DNA of 64,000 bases from Sporolituus thermophilus DSM 23256 (GCF_900102435.1 NZ_FNBU01000006.1:1-64000); one strand, 5' to 3'. Positions 26,516 through 36,401 are shown, counted from the stretch's first letter. The notes: generated by a model from the sequence alone, not told the origin. Translations and numbers: made by a program.

Positions 26516-27309
26516 CCAAGAAAAAACGTCGTCCATGCCTGCCAAGCGTGCCAGACTGGCCAGGCAATGTTGTCGGGGCGGGCTGCGATAACAGTAACAT
26601 AGGTCTTACCGAGGAAACAACTGACCGGTTATTGGCCGTGGCTGGACCGCAGCTAGCTGCGCAGCCGGACTGGGAGAAACTTAAACGGCTTGCCGGTGAC
26701 CTGGGCAATGCGCTGGACATTCTGACCAGGATGGCATGGCGGGATGGGAGCGGTAGCAGGATGGCGCCGGTCGGCGACGGAGTCCAGCAAGCAGTTAAGA
26801 TGGCAGCGGAAGTTATCGGCCGGGCGCAGCAGGAAATTGCCCAGTTCCTGCTGCAGGCCGGCGTAATTGATAGCGGCCTGGCTTTAGGTTCGGCGTGCCA
26901 TAATGCGGACGGTCTAATTGTAAAAGCCGGCGGTCTGCCAATATTTATCGAAAACAGATATATCCTGGAAATTGCTAAAAAATCGGACCGGGATGTTATT
27001 AATTTCCGGGGCCGGAGTTTTATCCACCACCGCGGAAAAATGACCGAGACCTTCAGGCTGGCGGAAATACTAGCGGCAAGTTGTCAGGGAAGTCCAGACG
27101 AGGCGACAACTCTGACCGTTCTCTTTGTTCTGCTTGAAAATACGCCGGTAGCCTTGATCGTTGACGAAGTAATTGGCCGGGAACGGGTAATGTATACTGT
27201 TTTGCCGGAATACCTGCGATCGGCGCCGGGAATAACCGGCGCGGCGGTAAGCAGTAAGGGCGAAGTCTTGCTGATAATTGATGTAGATGGCTGTTTTGTC
27301 AATACATAA
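26512..27309 (+). CDS. CheW-like domain protein with extended N-terminus
   Basis: 265 residues, ATG 26512 overlapping parA by four bases. The C-terminal ~130 residues resemble a CheW/CheA-regulatory fold: GLPIFIENRYILEIAKK, FVLLENTPVALIVDEVIGRE, YLRSAPGITGAAVSSKGEVL and LIIDVDG. The first ~130 residues include a helical stretch rich in Gln/Ala and are unassigned. The fold is like the P5 adaptor part of CheA, so it may link the receptor or ParA to the CheA array. Less conserved than the three CheW domains of the protein encoded at 29297. Confidence 0.7.
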   Translation: MTKKKRRPCLPSVPDWPGNVVGAGCDNSNIGLTEETTDRLLAVAGPQLAAQPDWEKLKRLAGDLGNALDILTRMAWRDGSGSRMAPVGDGVQQAVKMAAEVIGRAQQEIAQFLLQAGVIDSGLALGSACHNADGLIVKAGGLPIFIENRYILEIAKKSDRDVINFRGRSFIHHRGKMTETFRLAEILAASCQGSPDEATTLTVLFVLLENTPVALIVDEVIGRERVMYTVLPEYLRSAPGITGAAVSSKGEVLLIIDVDGCFVNT

Positions 27310-27331
27310 AATTAATTAGGAGGATTGGACA

Positions 27332-29275
27332 ATGGAAAAAAAGTTGGCACGACCCGTATCTATGGTGCAATCCCGGGAGGTAAGCGGAGAAACTGTTGGC
27401 GACAGCGAGGTGCAGCAAAAGCGGGCAGCGGCTAAAAGACGCGCGCAGGAGAAGGCGCGGGCGCGGACGCTTGCCAAACAGCAGCAGCTGGCGGAACGTA
27501 TTGCTACGGCTACCGAACAGCTGGCCGCAGGGCTTGAAGAGGCCGGCAACGCTGCGGCCGAGTTAGGCGCTACGGTGGCGCAGATTACCCAGGGGGCAGA
27601 ACAAGCTTCGGCTGCGGCCGACGAGTCCAGGGCGGCAATAACCCAGATCGAAAGGGCGGCCATCGCCGGTGAAGACCGGGCCAAGCGCTGTCTGGACATG
27701 GCAAATAACCTGCAGGATTTGCTCCGCAGTACCGGCATGGATATCAACCGGCTTATTGACGGGGTTAAGGCTGCCGCCAACAGTAATATGGAATCAACCC
27801 GGCTGGTCAGCGAGCTGGAGAACCAGTCGCGGGAGATAGGCAATATTGTGGAAGCGGTTGTGCGTATCGCCGACCAGACCAACCTGCTGGCGCTTAATGC
27901 CGCCATCGAAGCGGCGCGGGCCGGCGAACACGGCCGGGGGTTTGCCGTAGTCGCCGATGAGGTGCGGAACCTTGCGGAAATATCGGAAAAATCGGCGAGG
28001 GACATTCAGCAGCTGGTCCAGGAGATTCGGGATAATGTTCAGATCGTGGTCCGCGACGTGGAAGAAGCGGCGAAAGCCAGTAATGATCAGGTGGAAAAAG
28101 CGAAAAAGATCACTTCTGACCTTGCGGTGATTGACCGCGATACGAGTGAAGTCCAAAAAGGGATCGAGGAAGTAGCGCAAAATGCCCAAAATGCTGTTGC
28201 CGGCACCAAGAAGTTTTTGGAATTTGCCGAACAGGTAGCCGCGGCTGCCGCCGAGCAGTCAGCGGCGGCGGAAGAGATCGCCAAGTCGACTGCCGAACAG
28301 AGCCGGGCTTTTGACGAGATGAACGTGGGCGCCAATGATTTGGCGGAAATGGCCGAACAGCTAAAAACTTCGACCGATACTCAAAAGTCCTCGGAAGAGG
28401 TGGCCGCCGCCGCTGAGCAGCTGTCAGCAAACGTGGAAGAAGCCAGCAATGCGGCGCAGCAGATTATGGCAGCCATCGAACAGCTGGCCAAAGGGGCCAG
28501 GGTTCAGGCCGAAATGGCGGCGAAAAGCGCTGAACTGGGCCAGCAGCTGTCGGCGGCGGCTCTGCAGATGAAAACGCGTGCCGGCGAATCGACCAAACGG
28601 GTTGGGGAACTGAAAAAATTGCTGGCGGCCAACAAGATTGGCGTTGATGAACTGATCGCCGGGATTTCCGGCGCGTTCGAGGCCAGCATGGTATCGGCCC
28701 GCAATATAAAACAACTGGAAGATACCACCCGGAGAATCGACAAGATTGTCGACGCTATCGTTAATGTCACTATTCAGACCAATATGCTTGCCGTCAACGG
28801 CTCGATCGAAGCGGCCAGAGCGGGCGAGTACGGCCGGGGCTTTTCGGTGGTGGCCGGTGATATCCGGACGCTGGCCAACGAATCAGCCGATAACGCCGAT
28901 AAAATCAAAGACCTGGTCCGCAATATCCAGGCGCAGATCCAGAAGGTTACCGAAGACATTGAGACATCGGCAAGAGTGGCTGCCGAAGAAGTGGAAAAGG
29001 CCAAGAAATGCACGGAAAACCTGGTCTTGATTGAAAGCGACATGGAAAAAGTGATGACTATTGTCAGCGAAGTCGAAACAGGGGCGCAAGAATCGTTGAC
29101 CGCACTGGAGCAGGCGGCCAAAGGGGTCGATCAGATTGCGGCAGCGGCCGAACAGGCGGAAAAAGCGGTACAGGAAGCTGAGGCTGCGGCTAAAGAACAA
29201 GCGAAAGGCATGCGGGAGCTGGCGGAAGCCATCGAAGAAATTGCCGGTCTGGCCGATGAGCTACAGACAATGTAG
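27332..29275 (+). CDS. Soluble chemoreceptor with two tandem MCP signalling hairpins
   Basis: 647 residues from ATG 27332 behind AGGAGG; no transmembrane segment, no PAS or Cache sensor. Residues 1-60 are charged and coiled-coil-like. The first MCP hairpin has the canonical tip [21 protein letters not shown] (near 185-205); the second, near 483-505, is altered to [21 protein letters not shown]. Both have flanking methylation-helix-like repeats rich in Ala/Glu/Gln. Cytoplasmic receptors of this kind probably sense an internal state or a partner protein. The duplication suggests it can bridge two CheA/CheW arrays or that the second tip has a new partner. It is followed 21 bases later by a triple-CheW protein. 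Confidence 0.88.
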   Translation: MEKKLARPVSMVQSREVSGETVGDSEVQQKRAAAKRRAQEKARARTLAKQQQLAERIATATEQLAAGLEEAGNAAAELGATVAQITQGAEQASAAADESRAAITQIERAAIAGEDRAKRCLDMANNLQDLLRSTGMDINRLIDGVKAAANSNMESTRLVSELENQSREIGNIVEAVVRIADQTNLLALNAAIEAARAGEHGRGFAVVADEVRNLAEISEKSARDIQQLVQEIRDNVQIVVRDVEEAAKASNDQVEKAKKITSDLAVIDRDTSEVQKGIEEVAQNAQNAVAGTKKFLEFAEQVAAAAAEQSAAAEEIAKSTAEQSRAFDEMNVGANDLAEMAEQLKTSTDTQKSSEEVAAAAEQLSANVEEASNAAQQIMAAIEQLAKGARVQAEMAAKSAELGQQLSAAALQMKTRAGESTKRVGELKKLLAANKIGVDELIAGISGAFEASMVSARNIKQLEDTTRRIDKIVDAIVNVTIQTNMLAVNGSIEAARAGEYGRGFSVVAGDIRTLANESADNADKIKDLVRNIQAQIQKVTEDIETSARVAAEEVEKAKKCTENLVLIESDMEKVMTIVSEVETGAQESLTALEQAAKGVDQIAAAAEQAEKAVQEAEAAAKEQAKGMRELAEAIEEIAGLADELQTM

Positions 29276-29296
29276 CATATAAAGAGGTGAAACAAA

Positions 29297-30844
29297 ATGG
29301 CGGACAGTTTGCAAAAGGAAAGATCGGCGTTTGATGAGCGTCAGCTAGTCACATTTTTTCTCGGGCGGGAAGAGTTCGGCACCGATATTATGAAAGTCCG
29401 GGAAATTGTGCGCCTGCCCAGTGTTACGCAAATTCCCCAGGCTCCATATTATGTAAAGGGCATTGCCAACCTGCGTGGGACGATACTCCCGGTGATTGAC
29501 GGGCGCTCGCTGCTGGGAGTGGACTGTCAGACGCAAGACGAGAGTACGCGGGTGCTTGTTGTTGATGTCAATGGTTCGATTACTGGTATTATTGTTGACC
29601 GAGTATCGGAAGTCGCCAGGGTGTCCGGCAGTGTGATCGAGGCGCCGCCGCCGGTCTTGCGCGGCAGTGTTGATGCCGGCGGTATTAGTGGTGTTGTAAA
29701 GCTTAATGATGGCCGGCGCATTATCATGGTCTTGGACATGGACAGCTTGTTAGACCTTCGGTTCATGCAAACAGGAGGAGCAGCTTCCGCCGCTGCGGGA
29801 GTTGCCGGTTCGGAGGTCAGAATGGCGGCTGAGGCCAGAGAAATGGACGAGGACCAGCTGGTGACCTTTACGCTGGCGGGCGAAGAATATGCATTTAACA
29901 TTATGCATGTAAAAGAGATTATCCGTGCGCCGGAGATAACAAAAGTGCCCAATACCGTTCACTACATTGAAGGCGTTGTCTCCATCCGCAACCAGTTGTT
30001 GCCGATTGTCAACTTGCGCTCGTACTTTAGCCTTCCGGATGCCGATATTACAGACTCTTCGCGGGTGATTATTGTGGACATGGGGGCCCTGTCGGTGGGC
30101 TTCCGGGTTGACCGTGTCCAGGAAGTCACCAGGGTTGAGCGTAAAATCATCGATCCGCCGCCAGTAATGGATGATGAAGGTAAAGCCGGCTATATCAAAG
30201 GGATTGCCAAACTTAATAATGGCGACCGGCTTGTCATGTATCTGGACGCCCCCAAGCTATTGTCAAGCGAGCTTGTGCGGAGCTTGTCAGAAAAAAGTGA
30301 GGCGGCAGCGGATAATGTTCAGGCAGAAACCGGGTCAGCCAAAATACTGGTCGAGGAAGAGCAGTTGGTGACTTTTAAGCTCGGCAAGGAAGAGTTTGCT
30401 GTCCGGATTAATGATGTCCAGGAAGTCAACCGCATGAGCAGCGTTACGCATATGCCGGGTATGCCTACGTACGTTGAAGGGTTGGTCAACCTGCGGGGCA
30501 ATATTATCCCAGCGCTCAATCTCCGGCGCCGCTTTGGGATGGCTGACCGGGAGAGGGACGATGCTACCCGCATTGTCATTGTCGATATTAATAACCGTAA
30601 GATCGGTCTGGTTGTTGATGCCGTTTCCGAAGTCCTCCGTATTGAACGGAATTTTATTGACAAAACGCCGGATGTCATTTCCGGCGGCATTGACCCCCAG
30701 TATGTAAGCGGAGTTGCCAAATTGAACGGAGGACAGCGCATGGTCTTAATCCTTGACCTGGAAAAAGTAGTTGCTTTTGTCAGTTGCCGTTCGGCCGAAA
30801 GCGATGAGCCGGTGGCGAAGAGAAAACGGTCGACGGCAAATTAA
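29297..30844 (+). CDS. Triple CheW-domain adaptor
   Basis: 515 residues from ATG 29297. Three CheW domains follow one another, each starting with QLVTF: residues ~15-160 (REEFGTDIMKVREIVR, YYVKGIANLRGTILPVID), ~190-335 (GEEYAFNIMHVKEIIR, VVSIRNQLLPIVNLR) and ~352-495 (KEEFAVRINDVQEVNR, LVNLRGNIIPALNLRRR). All three keep the loop used to contact receptor and CheA. A single-domain CheW is about 150 residues, so this is a covalent trimer. It sits beside the double-hairpin receptor, which hints at matched multivalency; that is inference. Confidence 0.93.
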   Translation: MADSLQKERSAFDERQLVTFFLGREEFGTDIMKVREIVRLPSVTQIPQAPYYVKGIANLRGTILPVIDGRSLLGVDCQTQDESTRVLVVDVNGSITGIIVDRVSEVARVSGSVIEAPPPVLRGSVDAGGISGVVKLNDGRRIIMVLDMDSLLDLRFMQTGGAASAAAGVAGSEVRMAAEAREMDEDQLVTFTLAGEEYAFNIMHVKEIIRAPEITKVPNTVHYIEGVVSIRNQLLPIVNLRSYFSLPDADITDSSRVIIVDMGALSVGFRVDRVQEVTRVERKIIDPPPVMDDEGKAGYIKGIAKLNNGDRLVMYLDAPKLLSSELVRSLSEKSEAAADNVQAETGSAKILVEEEQLVTFKLGKEEFAVRINDVQEVNRMSSVTHMPGMPTYVEGLVNLRGNIIPALNLRRRFGMADRERDDATRIVIVDINNRKIGLVVDAVSEVLRIERNFIDKTPDVISGGIDPQYVSGVAKLNGGQRMVLILDLEKVVAFVSCRSAESDEPVAKRKRSTAN

Positions 30845-30867
30845 ATATTGGCTAAACAGGTGGATAT

Positions 30868-31965
30868 ATGGCAACAAAAATCCGGGTGTTAATTGTCGAC
30901 GATTCGGCGATGATGCGCCGCATGATAAAAAATATTTTGGAGACCGATGCTGAAATAGAGGTCGTTGGCACGGCCCGCGACGGCGAAGACGCGTTGGTAA
31001 AGGCCCGGGAGTCCCGACCCGACGTAGTGACCTTGGACGTAAATATGCCGGTCATGGACGGCTTGACCTGTCTGGTGCACTTATTGGAAGAACAGCCGGA
31101 TATAGAAGTCGTCATGCTTAGCTCTTTGACCCAGGAAGGCGCGCTGACGACCTTTGAAGCGCTGGAACTCGGGGCGTTTGATTTTGTCGGCAAACCGTCC
31201 GGAACAGTATCAGCCAACCTGTACATTGTTGGCAAAGAAATCATTGCTAAGGTAAAGGCCGCGGCTAAACACCGGCGGCGCAACAAAAGAAAGGCGGAGA
31301 GGCCTGTGCGGCCGTCTCCGTCGCTCTTGTCTGGCGCGGTCAAGCGCACTGCAGCCGGCGAAACGTCGGGAGTGGCGCCTGTTGTTGTAGTCATTGGCGT
31401 GTCTACCGGCGGGCCGGGCACGCTTATGGAAATTCTCCCCAAACTGCCGGCCGATTTAAAGGCAGGCGTAATTGTTGTCCAACATATGCCGCCGATGTTC
31501 ACTGCTTCGTTTGCCCAACGGCTGGATGCGTATTGTCGGCTGCCGTTCAGCGAGGCCCGTTCGGGTGATAGGCTGTTTGCCGGACGGGGTTTTGTAGCTC
31601 CGGGCGGAATGCACCTTGTTTTGCGGAAAAGCAGTGCGACCGGTGAAGTATTGTTGCGACTGACGCAGAGCCCGGCTGATGCGCTATTTATTCCCTCAGT
31701 AGATGTGACGATGCGGTCGGCGCTTGAAGTATATGGCCGGAAGATGGTCGGCGTTTTGCTGACCGGTATGGGGAGCGATGGCGCGGAAGCAATGGTGGCT
31801 GTCCGCAAAGCCGGAGGTATTACTATTGCGGAAGATGAGTCAACCGCGGTTGTTTTCGGCATGCCGCGCGAGGCTATCGAGCGGGGCGGCGCGTCGGTTA
31901 TCGCTCCTGCCCATAAAATTGCCGAAGAGATTGTAAAAGCCGTAAAAAGGGTTGCTATGGAATAA
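30868..31965 (+). CDS. cheB: CheB receptor methylesterase/deamidase
   Basis: 365 residues, ATG 30868. The receiver domain (1-125) has IVDDSAMMRR, the phospho-Asp in TLDVNMPVMDG and FVGKPSG. After a basic linker the catalytic domain (175-365) shows the nucleophile in GVSTGGP (near Ser179), the catalytic His in VVQHMPPMFT and the Asp in LTGMGSDGA. It removes methyl groups from receptor glutamates. It is paired with cheR directly downstream. Confidence 0.95.
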   Translation: MATKIRVLIVDDSAMMRRMIKNILETDAEIEVVGTARDGEDALVKARESRPDVVTLDVNMPVMDGLTCLVHLLEEQPDIEVVMLSSLTQEGALTTFEALELGAFDFVGKPSGTVSANLYIVGKEIIAKVKAAAKHRRRNKRKAERPVRPSPSLLSGAVKRTAAGETSGVAPVVVVIGVSTGGPGTLMEILPKLPADLKAGVIVVQHMPPMFTASFAQRLDAYCRLPFSEARSGDRLFAGRGFVAPGGMHLVLRKSSATGEVLLRLTQSPADALFIPSVDVTMRSALEVYGRKMVGVLLTGMGSDGAEAMVAVRKAGGITIAEDESTAVVFGMPREAIERGGASVIAPAHKIAEEIVKAVKRVAME

Positions 31966-31998
31966 ATTTGGGGCCGCCTGGCCGGGAAAAGGTGAAAG

Positions 31999-32823
31999 AT
32001 GCTTTCGGACAGAGAATTTAAGCAGTTTGCCAAATTAATTTACGAACGCACCGGGATATGGTTCGAGGATAATAAGAGGGCATTTTTGCTCCGGCGCATT
32101 CGTGAGCGAATGAACAGCCTGGGGATGGCCGATATTGACGAATATTATCAACAGCTGTATTTCATAAACAATGAAAAAGAATGGCAGGAACTTGTTAACC
32201 GGCTGACAATCAATGAGACATACTTTTTTCGCGATTTTCCCCAACTGGCGGTTTTTGCGGAAGAAGTCCTGCCCCAGGTAGTGAAAGTCAGGGAAGCATC
32301 AGGGCAATTAAACTTGCGGCTCTGGAGCGCCGCTTGTTCTACCGGCGAAGAGCCATATACGCTGGCGATTATTTTAAAGGAAATGCTGCCCAAACCGGCC
32401 CTTTGGGATATAGATATATTGGCCAGCGACATTAACACCAGAGTCCTGGACCATGCCCTCCGGGGAAACTATGACGACCGGTCGGTGCGGGACGTCCCAC
32501 CGGAGTATTTGAACCGCTATTTTATCCGCTCGCTGCAGGGTTATACGGTAAAGCCGGAGATAAAGACGATGGTTAATTTTCGTTCCTTGAACCTGCTTGA
32601 TAGCACGGCTATTCGGGAGCAGGGAGAGTTTGACTTTATTTTTTGCCGGAATGTGTTAATTTATTTTGACGATCATTCACGGCAGAAAGTGGTGGAAGAC
32701 CTTTACCGGGCACTACGGCGCGGTGGTTATATTTTTTTGGGATATTCCGAATCGGTCAGCCGGATAAATGCCAAATTCAGGGCCGCTCGGGTGGCTGACC
32801 ACGTTGTATATTACAAGCCTTGA
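31999..32823 (+). CDS. cheR: CheR chemoreceptor methyltransferase
   Basis: 274 residues from ATG 31999. The N-terminal helical domain (YERTGIWFEDNKRAFLLRRI) is followed by the SAM domain with LRLWSAACSTGEEPYTLA, DILASDIN, FDFIFCRNVLIYF and YIFLGYSESV, the standard CheR signature set. It methylates receptor glutamates using S-adenosylmethionine. A 33-base gap separates it from cheB. No TPR extension. Confidence 0.95.
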   Translation: MLSDREFKQFAKLIYERTGIWFEDNKRAFLLRRIRERMNSLGMADIDEYYQQLYFINNEKEWQELVNRLTINETYFFRDFPQLAVFAEEVLPQVVKVREASGQLNLRLWSAACSTGEEPYTLAIILKEMLPKPALWDIDILASDINTRVLDHALRGNYDDRSVRDVPPEYLNRYFIRSLQGYTVKPEIKTMVNFRSLNLLDSTAIREQGEFDFIFCRNVLIYFDDHSRQKVVEDLYRALRRGGYIFLGYSESVSRINAKFRAARVADHVVYYKP

Positions 32824-32844
32824 CGGCAGGGAGGGGGTTAGGCT

Positions 32845-35082
32845 TTGTACCGCATTGCAGCCGATGACATTGAGATGCTCCAGAGCTTTGTGGAAGAAAG
32901 CACGGAATATCTGGCGGCTATCGAAGCGGCCTTGCTGGAACTGGAGACCGGAGCAGACAAGGTGGGGCTGTTGAATGAAGTTTTCCGTCATGTGCATACA
33001 ATCAAAGGTCTGTCAAAATTTGTCGAGATACATGAGGTATCTGATTTTACCCACAAGATAGAATCGCTTCTGGATGCCCTGCGCAAGGGAAAAGCTGCCC
33101 TGACTCCCGCAATTGTCACTTTCTTGCTGGAAAGTTGTGATGTACTGGGCATGATGCTGACAAGCCTAAGGCAGGCTTATGAACAGCACGGCGGTGGCGA
33201 TCTCAATATCGGGTCGGTCAGCCCGGCTCAGGTCCAGGAGTTGATAGAGAGTGTAGAAAGGATCTTAACCGCCGGTGTCAGTCCGGAGCCCGAACCGGCG
33301 GCGACTGCTCAAGCCGGCATTACTGCCAGCGAGCTCCAATCACTGGCGATTGCCTGGGAGAAGCTGAGCGGTGATACCGTCCTTGAAGAATTTTTGCCAG
33401 AAGCGGAAGAGCATCTTGAGTATATTGTCCAGACAGTTTTGCCGGCCCTGGACGGCGGTCAGGAGGCGGACGGGGCGCAGGTCGCCGAGCTGTTTCGCCG
33501 CATTCACACGGTTAAGGGGTTGCTGGGCCTAGTGGGGAGCGCGCAAGATGCGGATAATAGCCTGTTTGCCGCGGTCAAGGAGCTAATCGGCATCTTTCAG
33601 GAACTGGAAGAAATAGTCGGGCGGGTGCAGGCAAAAGCCATTGACATGAGCGGCCGGGTAATTGACCTGTGTTATGCCGCGATGGACTGCTTGCAAATTT
33701 TTATCCAAAAAGCCCACAACCGGGAGGCGGTTGACCTGGCGGCGCTTGTCGCGCCATGGCGGCAGATCGACCGGCGGAGGGCTGATGCCGAGTCTGACGG
33801 CGGAACAGCCGTGGAAACGGCGCCTTTGGACAGTCAGGCCGGGAAAAAGCGCCAGGAAGGCGCGAGTAGCGGCAGTACTACCATCCGGGTCAGTGAGGAA
33901 AAGGTCAATAAATTGATGAGCGTGACGGGCGAATTGGCTGCCAGCAAAAATTTCCTGGCCGGGTTGGCTAAAAAACTGGCGCTGAAGTATAATTTGCCTA
34001 ATTTAGCGCGCGAAGTGCGGGAACAGGCTCAATGGTTGGGGCGCCTTACCGACGAGTTGGAAGATGCTGTTATGTCCATGCGGATGGTAGAGATTAAAAG
34101 TTTGTTCCAGAAGTTCCCCCGGGTTATTAGGGACATTGCCCTGCGCAGCGGCAAACAGATTGCTTTGCGCATGGAAGGCGAAGACACTGAGCTTGATAAA
34201 AAAATCATTGAGCAAATTGCTGATCCGCTCATGCATATTATCCGGAACGCGGCTGACCACGGAATAGAAAGCATAGCGGAAAGAGAGGCTGCCGGCAAGC
34301 CACGGGAAGGTATTATTATTTTGCGGGCCTATAACAAGGGGAAGTATATTGTTATCGAAGTAGAGGACGATGGCAGAGGGATGGACCCGGAGAAAATCAA
34401 GGCCAAGGCGGTTGAAAAAGGGATTGTTTCCGCTGAACAGGCGGCGGCTATGTCTGAAAAACAAGCCTTGCAATTTGTATTTTTACCCGGGTTTAGTACG
34501 GCTAAGAGTGTTACGGAGATTTCCGGCCGAGGTGTCGGCATGGATGTTGTCAAGTCCCAGGTGACCGCTTTAAAAGGGGCGGTGTTTATTGACAGCGTTG
34601 TTGGCAAGGGCTCGAAAATTTCCCTGCAGCTCCCGCTAACGCTTGTTGTATCCCGTGGACTGTTGGTCGAGGCCGGAGGAGAAGCGCTTATTTTTCCCTT
34701 GGAAAATGTACTTGAAACTATTAAGTTGGAAAAGGCCAAAACAATACAGTGTAAGGGCTATTGGTTGTGCCATCACCGGGGGCGTATACTGGCAATTATG
34801 GGGCTGGACAGCCTAATAGGACTGGCGGCTGATAACGTGACGCCGAACGGCCGAGATGGCGAGCGGATACCCGTAGTAGTTGTCACAAACGGACAGAACG
34901 ACCTAGGGATTATTGTGGACAAATTCATAAGTGAACAAGATGTGCTCGTAAAATCGTTGCCGGAGTGTATGGCGCACACCATCGGGATAAGCGGCGCCGC
35001 TATTTTAGGTGACGGCAGGGTCGCCTTGGTAGTGAACGTGCCCGATATAATGGCTCAAGCTGGGATTGGGGTGGAAGAGTGA
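32845..35082 (+). CDS. cheA: CheA histidine kinase with two HPt domains
   Basis: 745 residues, TTG 32845 behind GGGAGGGGG. The first HPt has the phosphorylatable His51 (HVHTIKGL) and a second HPt has His221 (RRIHTVKGLLG). The dimerisation helices begin near 350 (TIRVSEEKVNKLMSVTGEL). The ATPase carries the N box HIIRNAADHGIE, G1 VEDDGRGMDP and G2 GRGVGMDVV, and the C-terminus is a CheW-like P5 (LVSRGLLVEAGGEALIFPLE). I do not see a clear P2 CheY-docking domain between the HPt units. Two HPt sites suggest two output regulators or a phosphate store. Last gene of the operon. Confidence 0.93.
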   Translation: MYRIAADDIEMLQSFVEESTEYLAAIEAALLELETGADKVGLLNEVFRHVHTIKGLSKFVEIHEVSDFTHKIESLLDALRKGKAALTPAIVTFLLESCDVLGMMLTSLRQAYEQHGGGDLNIGSVSPAQVQELIESVERILTAGVSPEPEPAATAQAGITASELQSLAIAWEKLSGDTVLEEFLPEAEEHLEYIVQTVLPALDGGQEADGAQVAELFRRIHTVKGLLGLVGSAQDADNSLFAAVKELIGIFQELEEIVGRVQAKAIDMSGRVIDLCYAAMDCLQIFIQKAHNREAVDLAALVAPWRQIDRRRADAESDGGTAVETAPLDSQAGKKRQEGASSGSTTIRVSEEKVNKLMSVTGELAASKNFLAGLAKKLALKYNLPNLAREVREQAQWLGRLTDELEDAVMSMRMVEIKSLFQKFPRVIRDIALRSGKQIALRMEGEDTELDKKIIEQIADPLMHIIRNAADHGIESIAEREAAGKPREGIIILRAYNKGKYIVIEVEDDGRGMDPEKIKAKAVEKGIVSAEQAAAMSEKQALQFVFLPGFSTAKSVTEISGRGVGMDVVKSQVTALKGAVFIDSVVGKGSKISLQLPLTLVVSRGLLVEAGGEALIFPLENVLETIKLEKAKTIQCKGYWLCHHRGRILAIMGLDSLIGLAADNVTPNGRDGERIPVVVVTNGQNDLGIIVDKFISEQDVLVKSLPECMAHTIGISGAAILGDGRVALVVNVPDIMAQAGIGVEE

Positions 35083-35194
35083 AGTCTTGAAGTGTCGCTA
35101 CAGAGGCGATCTTAGCGACGGTTGCAACCTGTCGTCATACCTAAAGGTTGTCAGGGATGGCTAAGAGTAAGATAGGAGAAAATTTATAATCAAA

Positions 35195-35222
35195 GCTTCC
35201 AGCTTTACGGCTGGGGCTTTAT
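35195..35222 (+). terminator. Probable terminator of the chemosensory operon
   Basis: AAAGCTTCCAGC pairs imperfectly with GCTGGGGCTTT around TTTACG and is followed by a T-rich stretch, about 115 bases after the cheA stop. The 35083-35194 interval shows no gene. Confidence 0.6.
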
Positions 35223-35251
35223 TATTTGCGCTAATTAGCATTGAACGTGTC

Positions 35252-35280
35252 TTGTTTTTCCGCTCAGGTTGGTTTATAAT
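35252..35280 (+). promoter_or_regulatory. Promoter of the small ORF/dinB unit
   Basis: TTGTTT at 35252-35257 and TATAAT at 35275-35280 with a 17-base spacer form a good sigma-A promoter. A LexA box begins 6 bases after the -10. Confidence 0.7.
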
Positions 35281-35285
35281 TTTAC

Positions 35286-35299
35286 CGAACAAGTGTTCT
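35286..35299. promoter_or_regulatory. LexA (SOS) box
   Basis: CGAACAAGTGTTCT matches the Gram-positive LexA consensus CGAACRNRYGTTYG at 13 of 14 positions and overlaps the expected transcription start of the promoter at 35252-35280. It places the following DNA polymerase remnant under SOS control. Confidence 0.85.
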
Positions 35300-35314
35300 A
35301 AAACGGAGGTAACA

Positions 35315-35476
35315 ATGGGTAAGGTTTTTGTCCAAATTACGGCTGAGCATAATTTGAACGGTGAAATACGCCCCCTGACCCTTCGCTGGATAAACGGGCG
35401 TGTCTACCCTATCGACCGGATACTGGACATCGATATATGCCGATTACACCGATTAGATCGAAAGTTTTGGCATTGA
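35315..35476 (+). pseudogene. Small SOS-linked protein, 3'-truncated by deletion
   Basis: ATG 35315 behind ACGGAGG. The N-terminal ~40 residues (GKVFVQITAEHNLNGEIRPL, RWINGRVYPIDRILDI) resemble a small conserved protein often encoded just before Y-family polymerases in Firmicutes. That family normally continues with a second conserved half; here the sequence turns into unrelated residues (DICRLHRLDRKFWH) and stops at 35476, because a deletion has joined it to the middle of dinB. Family recognition is from memory and it has no known function. Confidence 0.6.
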
Positions 35477-36401
35477 CGAGGCATGGCTGGATGTTACAGG
35501 CTCAGCCGGCTTGTTCGGGGATGGCGTAACAATCGCCGATGCCATTCGCCGCCGGATGCGCAAGGAACTTGGCATAACGGCGTCTGTCGGCGTTTCGTGG
35601 AACAAAATCTTTGCTAAACTTGGCAGTGATATAAAGAAGCCCGATGCTACAACCGTTATTACCAAAGAGAATTTTCGCGATATAGTGTGGCCGTTGCCAG
35701 TGGAGGAACTATTGTATGTTGGCCGGTCAACCCGGCGAAAACTAGAGAACCGGGCGATATTCACCATCGGCGATCTTGCCCGGCGCAACGTCGATGATCT
35801 GAGGCTTCTGCTGGGCGTCTGTGGGGAAACTCTTTGGAACTTTGCCAACGGCCTCGATACATCTCCGGTGCGCCGCAGCGGCGAGGAAAGCATAGTTAAA
35901 TCTGTCGGCAACAGCACCACGGCCGTGCGGGACCTGGTTAACATTGAAGATGTTAAGATGATTGTCTATGTCCTTGCCGAAAGTGTCGCCGCCCGGCTCC
36001 GTAAACACGGTCTAAAATGTACGATTGTTGCAATTAGCGTCCGGGATACGGAGCTTTGCTCCTTTGAAAGACAAGGCAAGCTCAGCGGCCCGACTTTCGT
36101 TTCCGGCGATATTGCCCAAAAGGCCCTGGAACTTTTTATCGCTAACTACCGCTGGCATAAACCGATCCGTAGCCTGGGCGTCCGGGGAACCGGTCTGGTG
36201 ACTGCGGGCGGTGATATTCAGCTTGGCCTGTTTAATCCAGATAAAACAAAGGTTGAGGACCTGGAACGCACCGGCGATTCCATCAGGCGGCGGTTTGGGC
36301 ATTATAGCATCCAGCGGGGGGTGATGCTGCTCGATAGGCGGCTAACCGGTTTTAATCCTAAAGACGACCACGTGCTACATCCATTTTCATTTTTTAGGTG
36401 A
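35457..36401 (+). pseudogene. dinB: DNA polymerase IV (Y family), N-terminally truncated
   Basis: The open frame begins after the TAG at 35454 with IESFGIDEAWLDVTGSAGLF, the region around the second catalytic Asp-Glu pair of Y-family polymerases, and runs through palm, thumb (LGITASVGVSWNKIFAKLGS, helix-hairpin-helix TIGDLARRNVDDLRLLLG) and little finger to 36401. About 100 N-terminal residues, including the first catalytic aspartate of the DMDAFFAS-type motif, are missing, so it cannot be an active polymerase. A TTG at 35511 could initiate a shorter product. The missing segment was lost together with the 3' half of the preceding small gene. A scrap of a second dinB 3' end lies at 39872-39956. 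Confidence 0.85.

Noticed and set aside
35083-35194. Riboswitch after cheA
   Set aside because: The region has several paired words (GGTTGCAACC, GGTTGT) but no recognisable aptamer consensus and no gene positioned to be controlled before the next terminator.
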